Shown here: one piece after another, positions 54,643 to 63,907 of the stretch | Layout of the letters: each line of letters opens with the position of its first letter | How positions within the stretch are numbered: position 1 is the first letter of the stretch | DNA from: Extibacter muris | GTDB lineage: Bacteria > Bacillota > Clostridia > Lachnospirales > Lachnospiraceae | Length of the DNA: 64,000 nt | Assembly: GCF_004345005.1 (NCBI RefSeq) | Contig: NZ_SMMX01000001.1 | Location: 62,001 to 126,000 of the forward strand | Reading direction: 5' to 3' | Notes under the pieces: model-generated | What the model was told of the DNA's origin: nothing | Database searches by the model: none | Seen by the model: the letters and a program-made list of their open reading frames with translations, nothing else | Made by a program: the position numbers and the translations under genes

Positions 54643-55266
54643 ATGGATTTCACAAAAGAAATATTCAAGCGTGCAACTATAAGAGGGGTAGCAGACTATT
54701 TATTATATGGTCTTAGTCCAGAGGAAGATAACAGAAGCTATGAAGAAAGACTGGATGACACTTATCTTGAATATGAAAAACTGGCATTACAGTGCGATAA
54801 AGATAAACAGTTTGAGTTACTTAATCTCGCAAATGCTATGGCAAGTGAGAGCGCAAGTGTTTATGCGGAAATAGGCATACAGGCAGGTATCCTGCTTATG
54901 AAAGACATGATTCAGAATATAACTGGTAAGCAAAGAGACCATAAAGCAAATCAAGAAATAGAACAGAGGGAGAAACAAATGAGCAGAATTACAGATTTAT
55001 TGAAACTGGCAGCAGACAGCATGAAAAATCGCACATTAACGGAATTGCTGGAAAAGGACACCGAATATCTGAAAAGGCTGGAAGAAGAGAAAAAGGCATT
55101 GAAGGCAGTGGATGGGCTAGAATTGACAGAAGAGCAGAGAAACGTCGTGGATACACTTATTGCCAGAAAAGAAGAACGAGAATATGATTATCACATAAAT
55201 TCTTATATGGCGGATATGTTAGATGCCTATGAGGTTTTAAAGGAGTTTAATTTAACGAACGAGTAG
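54643..55266 (+). CDS. DUF6809-like protein
   Basis: The 207-residue, highly charged, mostly helical protein begins MDFTKEIFKRATIRGVADYLLYG. The N-terminal 100 residues fit the DUF6809 family common on Firmicute mobile elements; the rest is a coiled-coil-like run (TEYLKRLEEEKKALKAVDGL). Function unknown. GAGAGGGGGATGTA precedes the start. Confidence 0.65.
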   Translation: MDFTKEIFKRATIRGVADYLLYGLSPEEDNRSYEERLDDTYLEYEKLALQCDKDKQFELLNLANAMASESASVYAEIGIQAGILLMKDMIQNITGKQRDHKANQEIEQREKQMSRITDLLKLAADSMKNRTLTELLEKDTEYLKRLEEEKKALKAVDGLELTEEQRNVVDTLIARKEEREYDYHINSYMADMLDAYEVLKEFNLTNE

Positions 55267-55305
55267 TATGTAGTGTAGGTTTGCAAATACCTTTGCAGTC
55301 TTTCA

Positions 55306-55431
55306 CCTTATCCTCTTGATTACTCTTCACAGGAAAGGGAAAAGCCTTGTCAAGAACTAGCCGCGTGAGCGGTGCGGAGCATTCTTGACAAGGCTTTTTG
55401 CTTTCCTGTAGCTTTCGGGAGGAGGATAAGG
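55306..55431. repeat. Large nested palindrome, candidate replication or transfer origin
   Basis: Outer arms CCTTATCCTC (55306-55315) and GAGGATAAGG (55422-55431) are perfect. Inner 28-base arms (55329-55356 and 55382-55409) match at 26 positions. The centre holds a CCGC-GTGA-GCGG hairpin. No gene fits inside. Its size and place in an element with a Rep_trans protein suggest a single-strand origin or similar site; a strong terminator pair is the alternative. Confidence 0.7.
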
Positions 55432-55435
55432 GAAA

Positions 55436-56041
55436 TTAGTCAAAATCGTCTGGATAGTCTAATTCAGAAGAAATCTTTCCTTCTTCATCCGTAGCCATCG
55501 TCTTGATGATTTCTTTTGCATAAGGATTCACATGCTTATGACCTTCAATCGTTTCACCAAAAATATCAAAGCAAAGGTAATCGTCATATCTGTCCAAAAG
55601 CTTTTGAAATTTCTGGTACTGAATGAGTTTTTTCAAGGGATAAAGGTCTGCGGCACTTCGTTTCTCTGAATGAACATAATCGGAGATATATTCCTGTAGT
55701 TTTTTTAATTCATATTCAAGCCATTTCTCTTCATCCAGTGGATTGTCATATTGACCGTGGGCAAGTTCTACGTTCAGCCGCTCTTCACAATCCAGAAAAC
55801 CTAGAATATCGGATTCTATATGGGAGGTGCTTTTTAGTTCTCCGGCAAGAAGTTCATTTGGGGTAACACCTAATGCTTCTGTCAATTTTTCCAATGTTTC
55901 AAAAGTGGGATAGTTAATTCCACGTTCAATCTTGGACAGACTTTGCAGATTGATTCCAATCTGGTCGGAAAGTTCCTGCTGTGTTAATCCTTTTAACTTT
56001 CGGATTAGTTGAATGTTATGTCCTAACAGTCGATAATTCAT
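55436..56041 (-). CDS. XRE-family regulator with long C-terminal domain
   Basis: The 201-residue protein starts MNYRLLGHNIQLIRKLKGLT and has a Cro/C1 HTH (QQELSDQIGINLQSLSKIERG) at about residues 10-65, then an acidic helical domain rich in Tyr and Glu. The start at 56041 follows AAAGGAGTTTTT; the in-frame extension upstream is not used. Upstream lie two GGCGTTAAT repeats (near 56115 and 56154) that may be its operators. Confidence 0.82.
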   Translation of the reverse strand: MNYRLLGHNIQLIRKLKGLTQQELSDQIGINLQSLSKIERGINYPTFETLEKLTEALGVTPNELLAGELKSTSHIESDILGFLDCEERLNVELAHGQYDNPLDEEKWLEYELKKLQEYISDYVHSEKRSAADLYPLKKLIQYQKFQKLLDRYDDYLCFDIFGETIEGHKHVNPYAKEIIKTMATDEEGKISSELDYPDDFD

Positions 56042-56244
56042 AAAAACTCCTTTCAGCCTATTAGACTTAATAAATATAAAAAAACCATAAATAATATTGA
56101 CAAATAAGTGCAGTGGCGTTAATATCAAATAGAAATGATTGATTAAGCGTAACGGCGTTAATTATCTGCTTACATAAGCATTATAACATGAGGGGATTTA
56201 ATTCTAAAAGCATTATTTAATCCTTTTGGAGTGGGAAACTAAGG

Positions 56245-56344
56245 TTCCTGCCATTCTCCGCTGTGCCGAAGGCGGAAAGCGGAGAATGGGCAGGAAGGAA
56301 CGCTGCAGGCGTTCCGGCAGGGCGTAGAAGTAACACCGCCCTGC
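56245..56344. promoter_or_regulatory. Three tandem hairpins before the relaxase gene, candidate double-strand origin/oriT
   Basis: Hairpin 1 pairs 56245-56261 with 56279-56296 (one bulge), hairpin 2 pairs 56297-56303 with 56309-56315, and hairpin 3 pairs 56317-56324 with 56337-56344. They fill the 400-base gap between the XRE gene and the Rep_trans gene, which has no coding potential. Rolling-circle initiators nick in such hairpins, often just upstream of their own gene. Confidence 0.55.
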
Positions 56345-56459
56345 ATATACAGGATTGATAATTCAAAAACAGCCAGAAATCAACGTTTGCAGATGTTTGA
56401 AAGGTGTACTAACCAGCGCACCAGAAAGGAGAGGATAGGCAATCGCAAAACGTGACAAT

Positions 56460-57527
56460 GTGAGTATCAAGATTGATTACATCAGCATTGTATTTGATTC
56501 TGCCAGGGCAGAAGAGGTCATTCGGAGGGTGCTGGAACTCCCGATAGATATTTTTACGAAGTATCCGGCAAAGGTCAAACACAAGTCATATCAGAGCTTA
56601 TATCAGACAGGAAGCATTAAAGTGTTCGGGGATTCCAAACAGACAGAAGATAATCCAGATGGGACAGGATGTTATCTTGTATTAAGCGGTATGGGATGTG
56701 ACGAAATTTTCCGTATATTAGATATGCACGGTTATTCCTTTGGGGATTTATTCCGGCATTGCGAAAGGTTATATGGCAGCAAATTCCGGTTTACAAGGCT
56801 GGATATAGCAATAGATGACAGGAACGAAACGCCATTTTTTACACCAGAGCAGATAAAGCGGAAATGTGAAAGGGAAGAGTTTATTGGAAACAGCAACAGT
56901 TATCGGTTTGTAGAGAGCAGTTATACGGAGAAGGATACCGCTAAAACAGTGTATATCGGGGCGGGGAAATCCAATCTGTCCTATCGCTTCTATGACAAGG
57001 ATAAGGAAGTCAGTATGAAGTATCAGAAGCCATATGAAGAGATCGGGAGCTGGAAACGGACGGAGATACAGTTGCGTGAAGATAAGGCGCATACCTTTGC
57101 TATGCTTTTTAAAGATAATCCTTTGGAATTGGGAAAACTGGCATTTGACCTCTTGGCAGGAAATTTAAGATTCATTGTACCAGACAAGAAACAGAGTAAC
57201 AGAAGCCGCTGGAAAACGTGCCAGTTTTGGAATCGTTTTCTGGGGGCAGTCGAACCTTTACAATTACATACGGAAACTCCCCGGAGTACCCTTCTGGAAA
57301 CCCAGAGGTGGCTTAAAGAAGGCGGCGTATTGTCTGCGGTAAAGGGATTCTGTTTTCTGGAAGAACACGAAGCATTAGGTGGTCTGGAACGGATAGAGGA
57401 TATGCTGAGATATGTAAAATACAGCCCGGCACTTGGAAATAAGATGATTGGGCATTTAAGCAGGATTAATAGAGAAGATTTAATACCATACATACAGGAC
57501 GATATGAAGAAAGGGGGAGTTTCTTGA
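56460..57527 (+). CDS. Rep_trans-type replication initiator / MOBT-like relaxase
   Basis: The 355-residue protein has the Rep_trans layout: IKIDYISIVFDS at the start, FRFTRLDIAIDDRNETPF (about 116-133) with the metal/active-site acids, the YIGAGKSNLSYRFYDKDKE region with a candidate catalytic Tyr, and SWKRTEIQLRED (about 196-207). It would nick one strand to start rolling-circle replication or transfer. The start is uncertain: GTG at 56460 is used here, but the AGGAGA site sits about 30 bases upstream, next to no normal start codon. Confidence 0.8.
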   Translation: MSIKIDYISIVFDSARAEEVIRRVLELPIDIFTKYPAKVKHKSYQSLYQTGSIKVFGDSKQTEDNPDGTGCYLVLSGMGCDEIFRILDMHGYSFGDLFRHCERLYGSKFRFTRLDIAIDDRNETPFFTPEQIKRKCEREEFIGNSNSYRFVESSYTEKDTAKTVYIGAGKSNLSYRFYDKDKEVSMKYQKPYEEIGSWKRTEIQLREDKAHTFAMLFKDNPLELGKLAFDLLAGNLRFIVPDKKQSNRSRWKTCQFWNRFLGAVEPLQLHTETPRSTLLETQRWLKEGGVLSAVKGFCFLEEHEALGGLERIEDMLRYVKYSPALGNKMIGHLSRINREDLIPYIQDDMKKGGVS

Positions 57528-57703
57528 AACCAGAGACTCACAGAAAATATAAGACATACACCACCGAAAATGGTGTGGAAATAAATATACCGGCAGGGAA
57601 TGAAGCCGATATGGAACAACAGCAGAGTTATCAGAGGTTTATCAATGTGCTGTCTAATATTGTAACAAAATATGTGGCAGAAGAGAAGTGCGATAAGAAA
57701 TAG
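57524..57703 (+). CDS. Small protein after the Rep gene
   Basis: A 59-residue product from a TTG that overlaps the rep stop by 4 bases (TTGA). It reads KPETHRKYKTYTTENGVEIN and ends in a helical KYVAEEKCDKK. GGGGGAG precedes the start. Similar short frames follow this type of initiator in other clostridial elements. Function unknown. Confidence 0.6.
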   Translation: MKPETHRKYKTYTTENGVEINIPAGNEADMEQQQSYQRFINVLSNIVTKYVAEEKCDKK

Positions 57704-57710
57704 AATCTAC

Positions 57711-57744
57711 AACGGTCAGTTTCCCATAAGGGCTGACCGTTTTT
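57711..57744 (+). terminator. Terminator between rep and recombinase genes
   Basis: AACGGTCAG (57711-57719) pairs with CTGACCGTT (57733-57741), then TTT. Confidence 0.8.
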
Positions 57745-57768
57745 AAAACATGAAAGGAGTACAGGAAA

Positions 57769-59607
57769 ATGTATCAGACAAGAACAGGAAAGACATGTGT
57801 TATCTATATCCGGGTAAGCAGTGAACGACAGGTGAAAGGATATAGTCTTGATGGACAGAAACGGTATCTGACCTAATGTGCAGAGCGGCAGGGAATGAAA
57901 GTGCTGGCAGTTTATGTGGAAGAGGGAAAAAGCGGAAAGAGCATAGAGGGAAGGACAGCATTTCAGACAATGCTTGACGAGATTAAACGGGGGGCTTTGC
58001 AGACAGATTATGTACTTGTGTATAAACTATCAAGGTTTGGGAGGAACGCAAGGGATGTTTTGAATTCGCTTGAGTTTATTATGCAGTATGGCGTACATCT
58101 GATGTGCGTGGAGGATGGACTGGATTCTTCTACATCAATGGGAAAGATGATGATAACCATACTTGGGGCAGTAGCAGAATTGGAGAGGGAAAATATCATA
58201 GCACAAAGCCTGTTAGGAAGAGAAGAAAAGGCAAAATCCGGGGGATGGAATGGAGGATTTGCACCTTATGGCTATGATTTGAAAGAGGGGAAGTTAATGC
58301 CAGAGGAAGGAGAAGCAGAGGTTGTGAAGATGATTTTCGACCTGTTTTTGAATAAAGGGATGGGATATTCTACAATAGCCCGGTTTCTGAATCAGAATGG
58401 ATATACAAGAGAGCCAGCCCCTAATGCGGTCAATCCTAAATTCAATGACTGGAAAGCAGACCAGATAAAGCGGATTCTGGATAACCCACTGTATACCGGC
58501 AGGATCGCATGGGGCAGGAGAAGGACGGAGAAGGTACAAGGTTCAAACAACGAACAGCGTCTTGTAAAACAGGAAGAATTTGTAATGAGTGAGAAGAAAA
58601 GCCACGAAGCGTTAGTGTCGGAAGATGATTTTCAGAAAGTACAGGAAATTCGGAAAGTGATGAAAGAAAAATCATGGGGAAATCATAACATCAGCCAGAG
58701 CAGAGCGCATTTGCTGTCCGGGATTGCACGCTGTCCGCAATGTGGTTCTGCAATGAACGTGGACTGTAACCAGTGGACTAATAAAGACGGTACGTTCCGG
58801 GAAACATTCACCTATGTATGCAGTCATTATAAACGGGCTTTAGGAACAAAACAGTGCCGGAGAAATGGAATATCAGCGGAAAGGCTAGAACGGGAGGTGC
58901 TGGAATATACGAAGAAACTTCTGCGGAATCCTAAGTTTGCCCGTGACATTAAGGCGAAAATAGGCGTTGCTGTAGATGTGACGAAGATACAGGAAGAGAT
59001 AAAGAACTATGAGAAGGAGTTGAAAAGGCTGGCTAGAAGCAGGATGAATCTCGAACAGGATATAGATAATCTGTCAGACGATATGTATGCGGAAAGAAAG
59101 CGGAATGAGTTCAACCGCAGGCTGGATAAAATATACAATCAGATTTATGAAACGGAGGATAGGATAGAAGGGTGCAAAAGGAGGATTGTTATAGCAGAGC
59201 AGGAGTCTTTGAATGTGGAAATGATTTATAAGATTCTGCTGTCCTTTGATGAAATCTATGATAAAATGGATGACAGGGAGAAACGGGAGCTGATTAAATG
59301 CATGATAAAGGAAATCAAGCTGTATATGCCGGAAGAACAGAAGGAACAGGGACATGCGGTGAAGAGTATTGTGTATTCCTTCCCGATTGAAGAAGATGTG
59401 ATTCAGTCTTTACGGGTGAAAGAAACACACGTTGAAACTATCGCGTTACTTCAGAAGAGCAACCGAAAATCCAAACCTGATACTTATGTGAAATTAAGTT
59501 TGGATATGGAAGATTATTACAGGATTATGGATGCAGAGGGAAACGCCCCTGGATGCAATTGCAGAGAGGGCAAAGAAATATCAGCCGAAACCGAAAATCA
59601 CATATAA
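57769..59607 (+). pseudogene. Large serine recombinase interrupted by a nonsense codon
   Basis: From the ATG at 57769 the frame reads TCVIYIRVSSERQVKGYSLD, with the catalytic serine in RVSS, then meets TAA at 57874-57876 (codon 36), where relatives have Glu or another sense codon. The same frame continues open for 570 codons from an ATG at 57895: resolvase core, LSRFGRNARD, a recombinase domain, a zinc ribbon (CPQCGSAMN) and a coiled coil. A restart protein would lack the catalytic serine and be inactive. The last codons run through the right attachment site, so the C-terminus carries RlmD-derived sequence. Confidence 0.88.
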
Positions 59608-59806
59608 AATGATACAAGAGTATGTGGAAAGAAACTATGGGGTTAAAGTACATACTGCGTACATTGCAGAGGTGAAACGATCTCTGGGATTAACAAAGTA
59701 TGATGCATCTAATGCCGTAGAAGAATTGAAGCAACCAAGAAAGCATCCGCCAAAAGAAAAAGTGGAAGCTATAAAAGAGGCAATTAAATACTTTGAGGTG
59801 ATTTGA
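59428..59806 (+). pseudogene. Second rlmD-like 3' end, frameshifted
   Basis: HVETIALLQKSNRKSKPDTY and VKLSLDMEDYYRIMDAEG are read in the recombinase frame. The homologous continuation (ITYKMIQEYVERNYGVKVHT, then AYIAEVKRSLGL) is in another frame, ending at 59806. By eye it matches the RlmD tail at 50920-51200 (KIKEYVKEKYGLNVHTKYIA, EVKRKHGL). One frameshift near 59530-59580 breaks it. It is either the displaced host 3' end or the left end of a further element; the AT-rich sequence and mobile-type downstream genes favour the second. Confidence 0.7.
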
Positions 59807-60121
59807 TGGAAGAAAGTATATTCAAATTGCAGAACAGATTAATCAACTGCATAAGAAAGCTTATGATACCTATCTGCCATTAGTTGATGATGTATGTAGG
59901 CGGGATGTATCAGAAAAGGAATTATCATATTTGCTTGACTATTTGTTGGATTTTGCCTGTGATGATAAAATATTGGGTTTATATAAAAAGGTGTGCAGAA
60001 GGTATTTGTATACTTATCCGAGTTGTATTAAGTTTTATATTGATGTATATCGGGAGATGTGGGAAGATGAAAATGATTGTTCGGAAGGATTTTTAGAAAG
60101 GAACAAGGATAAGGGCGTTTG
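59805..60121 (+). pseudogene. Frameshifted small helical gene
   Basis: ATG at 59805 (GAGGTGATTTG before it) gives MEES and then loses frame. The open frame from about 59815 reads YIQIAEQINQLHKKAYDTYL and on to FLERNKDKGV, stop at 60121. A one-base change restores a protein of about 105 residues. Family unknown; it is of the kind found on clostridial prophages and elements. Confidence 0.55.
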
Positions 60122-60147
60122 AGAACGATATGATAGCAGGAGGAATA

Positions 60148-60865
60148 ATGGGAAAAATAATCAAGGACACAATTCATGCAAATGGAATCGATATTGGAAT
60201 TTATACACAGGATTTTGAAAACCCTCGAATTCGAGGGGTTTAGAAAGCAGGCGGGAGCAAACGCATTTACAATGTCACCTAAGAAGTGGATAGAATCTAC
60301 AGGAGCAATTGGCATTGTTTCAAAGGCAGGACGGTATGGCGGAACATATGCTCATAGTGATATTGCGATGTCCTTTGCAACTTGGATTTCACCTGAATTC
60401 CAGCTATATATTATGAAAGATTACAGGAGATTAAAGACAGATGAAAATAGTCGTCTATCTCTGAATTGGAATTTAAACAGAGAAATTTCCAAATTAAATT
60501 ACAGGATACATACAGATGCAATTAAAGAAAATCTGATTCCACCAGAATTAACATCGGTACAGGTGGCATATACCTATGCCAATGAAGCAGATATGCTGAA
60601 TGTTGTTTTATTTGGAAAGACAGCGGAACAGTGGAAAGATGAAAACACAATGGAAAAAGGTAATATGCGGGATGCGGCAACGTTAAACCAGTTATTGGTA
60701 CTGGCAAATTTGGAAAGCTATAATGCTGTTTTAATTAATCAGGGTAAGAATCAGAAAGAGCGGATGGAACTGCTTCGACAGTTAGCGGTACAGCAATTGC
60801 AGACGTTGGAAGCAGTAAGCTTGAATAATTTGCCGAAATTAGAAGTGGAGATAAATAAGAATTAA
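60148..60865 (+). pseudogene. KilA-N domain gene with internal deletion
   Basis: ATG at 60148 (AGGAGGAATA before it) reads MGKIIKDTIHANGIDIGIYT and stops at 60243. The remainder, in another frame from about 60228, reads EFEGFRKQAGANAFTMSPKK and continues with IGIVSKAGRYGGTYAHSDIA to the stop at 60865. These are typical KilA-N/ORF6N phage-type sequences, but the stretch of about 45 residues that normally joins them is missing. The join lies in a perfect 16-bp palindrome, CCCTCGAATTCGAGGG (60222-60237). Confidence 0.75.
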
Positions 60866-60972
60866 ATAGGCATAATGTAATGGATTTTAGTATTAGAAAT
60901 ATTAGTTGAATACGATAATATAAAAAATTCGGTAAATGATAAAAAGGATAATAGATAAGGAGCATCAAATAT

Positions 60973-61442
60973 ATGTTGCACTCAAACGAAAGAATGGATG
61001 TAATAACTCAATATATGACATCATATGAAGAAAAAATTAAAATGGCAAATAAAAACGGATTATTTGATGCTGCTAAAATGTTTGAGTTATTTGCTGTTGA
61101 AGTATGTAATGTTTGGTTTGGACAGAAGTTTAGCAATCTGAACGTTGAGACAGCAATCTATCCATATGTAGATTTGATATCAGAAAATAGAGAACTTTTA
61201 GTAATAATAGTCTTGATAAGATAAAAGAATATAGTGGCGCTAATCAAATTGGGAGTGTTTCATTTACTGTTAAAGATAATTTGATTACTACAAATGATAT
61301 TATAACCAGAGCACCTAGATTTGCAAAGATAAGGTACAGCACATCAGTATTGAAGCAAGATAAAATTGAATATTTCATAGACTATGGAACGCATAAAATC
61401 AGCGTTCCTTTTCTATTTCCAGCCGTTCCTAGTGGACGGTAA
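60973..61442 (+). pseudogene. Frameshifted SMEK-like gene
   Basis: From ATG 60973 (AAGGAGCATC before it) the frame reads MANKNGLFDAAKMFELFAVE and VDLISENRELLV, then stops at 61224. Another frame continues with LDKIKEYSGANQIGSVSFTV and ends at 61442. The first part resembles SMEK domains, which sit at the N-terminus of various phage- and defence-linked proteins. The frame change near 61205 kills it; the second part has no family I know. Confidence 0.5.
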
Positions 61443-61471
61443 CCGCCAAATAATACCGCGGTAAAATTTAA

Positions 61472-61504
61472 AATTACTCCACCCTTTTGCGAGTTGGAGT
61501 AATT
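61472..61504. repeat. 10-bp inverted repeat at the left edge of the IS
   Basis: AATTACTCCA (61472-61481) pairs with TGGAGTAATT (61495-61504), loop 13. It overlaps the probable left end of the IS66 element and may serve as a terminator. Confidence 0.6.
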
Positions 61505-61513
61505 CACTATAAT

Positions 61514-63017
61514 TCACATGCGATCTTTGATAGATTGGAGTTTTTCACTCCAGGGTGCCAGATCCGCCAGCTGTTCATCGGTCATCTCTTTATCTGGCCG
61601 GTGCTCCAGCAGAAATTTAAGATATCCGTAACTATTCAGCCCATGTGCCTTTGCCATCTCAACCATTGTGTAGACCACTGCGCTGGCATTCGCTCCGTCA
61701 ACGGAACTGCTGAACAGCCAGTTCTTACGACCAACTGCGAAGGGGCGGATCGCATTCTCGCTGAGATTGTTCGTAAAGCTGCAGCGCTCGTCTTCCAGAT
61801 AGGTCTCTGCAGTATCACGCCGGTTGAGAACGTAATTCACCGCTTTATCCATCCGGGTATTCCGGACCGGCCTCTGCTGATTGAGCCACGACCAGAAAGC
61901 CTCCAGAACAGGTTTTTCCTTCTCGAGACGCAGCTGTTTCCTTTTTTCAAAATCACTGGGATATTTTTGGTTAATGGAGTCCTCAATGGCGAATAAACGG
62001 TTGCAGTACTGGACTCCCTGTACTGCCGGCTGGCTGTAGTCATACTGCTTTCCTTTGGGGACGGCGTCGATAAAGTATCGGCGGATATGCGCCCAGCAGG
62101 AACAGCGTCTGATTCCCGGGAGATTGTTGTAGCCCTGATAGCCGTCAGTTTCCAGATATCCATGGTAGCCTTCCAGAAACTCCTTTGCATGTCTGCCGCT
62201 TCTGGTCGGGGAATAGCCATACGGGATGATCGCCGGAAGCCCGTCCTCGCCGCTGCGGAACAGCCACATGAATGACTGGGTCTGGGCCCTGCGTCCTTCC
62301 TCATTCAGCACCTGGACTCTTGTTTCATCTGCCATCGCAAACTCTCGTTTCAGAAGCTCCCGATGAAAGTAATCATACATTGGCTGAAAATAGTTCTGCG
62401 AACAGTAGATAATCCAGTTGGCAAGAGTGGTGCGGCTGATCTGGGCACCATACTGTTTCCAGTCTTTCTCCTGCCGGTAAAGGGGAAGCCCATTGGCATA
62501 CTTCTGATACATGGTCCATGCAACGGCAGAAGCCGAGGCAGGGCCTTTCCCAACCAGAGCCGCCGGGACCTGGGACTTTACGATCACGGGTTTTTCCGTA
62601 TCACCGAGTCCTTCCTTGCAGGATGGGCATCCGTAACTCTGTCTGTAGTATTCGATCACTTTACAGGTGGCAGGAATGAATTCCCGTTCCCGGCGGACAT
62701 ACTCCTCGCCGACCAGGACCATCTGCGTACCACAGACCGGGCAGATCTGCTCTTCTTCCGGGAGAGGTATCACTACTTTTTCAACCTTCAGGCCTTTGAA
62801 GAGCTCTTCATGCGTTGCCTTCTTTTTGCGGGTATGCTCCCGGATTACCGTTTCTTCTTCCAGCAGGGATGGATCCTGTTCCACTTCCGCTTCATCGAAG
62901 AGATTCTGTTGTCCCGGAATATCATCGGATCTTCTTTCGCTGGAAGAGCCGTGTTTTTAGTTGTGATACTGTATCTTTCAGCTCTCTGAGCTGGATATCT
63001 TTCGCACTGGAAGCCAT
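61514..63017 (-). pseudogene. IS66 transposase TnpC with internal deletion near its start
   Basis: The start at 63017 (GGAGGGAAACG before it) reads MASSAKDIQLRELKDTVSQL, then KTRLFQRKKIR and a stop. The long remaining frame (62884-61514) has the zinc motif CPVCGTQM with CPSCKEG, the IS66 core LPLYRQEKDW, the DDE parts ADETRVQV and LETDGYQGY, and C-terminal NNLSENAIRPFAVGRKNW. About 50 residues of the N-terminal coiled coil are missing and the frame shifts, so full TnpC is not made. Confidence 0.85.
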
Positions 63018-63160
63018 CGTTTCCCTCCTCGGATTTGATACCTTTATTATACCAGAAACGGGGCTTTTGCTAAAGAAGAATGGCTCCTGAAAAACGCCGA
63101 ATTCACAGGGGATTTCAGGATTTTTCTGTGCAGGATTTTTGCTGAAATCCAGATGGTTTT

Positions 63161-63502
63161 TTACTCTGCCTTGAGGGCTTTTGGCTGGCCAATATCAATC
63201 CCCGACATCAGCCAGTCGAACTCCCTCCAGGATAGATCCCGTACCTCAGACTGCTTTCTGGGCCATTGATAGCCGCCGCGGACAGACAACCGCTTATAGA
63301 TCAGAACGAAGCCGTCAGGTTCCCGGAACAAGGCTTTGATCCTGTCCCGTCTTCTTCCACAGAAAAGGAAGAGAGTACTGGACGATGGATCCATCTTAAG
63401 CTGGTCTTCGATAACGGCGCAGAGCCCGTCAATGGATTTCCGCATATCTGTGTAGCCGCAGACGATGTAGATCTTCTCGAGCCCGGAAATGTCACCTAAC
63501 AT
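63161..63502 (-). CDS. tnpB: IS66 accessory protein TnpB
   Basis: The 113-residue protein reads YIVCGYTDMRKSIDGLCAVI, LFLFCGRRRDRIKALFREPD and later the W-P-R motif, standard for IS66 TnpB (Orf2), whose exact part in transposition is unclear. It is intact. Its ATG overlaps the stop of the second tnpA frame. Confidence 0.9.
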   Translation of the reverse strand: MLGDISGLEKIYIVCGYTDMRKSIDGLCAVIEDQLKMDPSSSTLFLFCGRRRDRIKALFREPDGFVLIYKRLSVRGGYQWPRKQSEVRDLSWREFDWLMSGIDIGQPKALKAE

Positions 63503-63907
63503 GAGAGCTCCTGGAGCAGGCGGAATGCCCTGGCCAGCAGGACAGGGTCTGCATCATTGCTGATGCGGACCGTGATATCCTTCATAGCAACTTCAATCGT
63601 ATGTGAATTGTCAAGGTACGATTTTTTGCATCTGTGATGCTGTATGTCGTTCCGAAATGTAATCCGGAACAATGTCAATAGGGACCACGTCCTGTTTCGG
63701 GCGGGGGACATCAAGATGTCCGTAATTCGGTGGTGGGGCCTGATCCGCTGCCGCTTTCCGGCACCGGCTGACCCAGTTATAAAAGGTGCTTACTGCAATG
63801 TCGTTCTCACGGCACCAGTCAGCATCTGACATGCCGCTCTGGCGGCATTCATTGATAAGCCGGATTTGTTCCCTCATCGGAACACGGGCTTTGCGAGTAC
63901 TAGCCAT
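63496..63907 (-). pseudogene. tnpA: IS66 accessory protein TnpA, split at an A6 run
   Basis: The first frame (63907-63611) has the TnpA helix-turn-helix REQIRLINECRQSGMSDADW with CRENDIAVSTFYNWV, ending after SQMQKIVP. The second frame reads YLDNSHTIEVAMKDITVRIS and ends at 63496. The two overlap at a run of six A's near 63625-63632; losing one A joins them into a normal protein. It may be a true mutation, slippage during transcription, or a sequencing slip. Confidence 0.8.

Larger units (their letters stand above)
50895..59454. mobile_element. Integrative mobilisable element in rlmD (about 8.5 kb)
   Basis: It is bounded by two stretches encoding the RlmD catalytic motif: HIETVALL at 50895-50918 and HVETIALL at 59428-59451. 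Between them lie AAA ATPase cargo, XRE regulators, a Rep_trans initiator/relaxase and a large serine recombinase reading out at the right end. Clostridial conjugative elements with serine recombinases are known to use rumA (rlmD) this way. There is no coupling protein or type IV secretion gene, so it could only be mobilised by a helper. The recombinase is interrupted, so it is probably now fixed. Ends are exact only to within a few codons. Confidence 0.75.
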
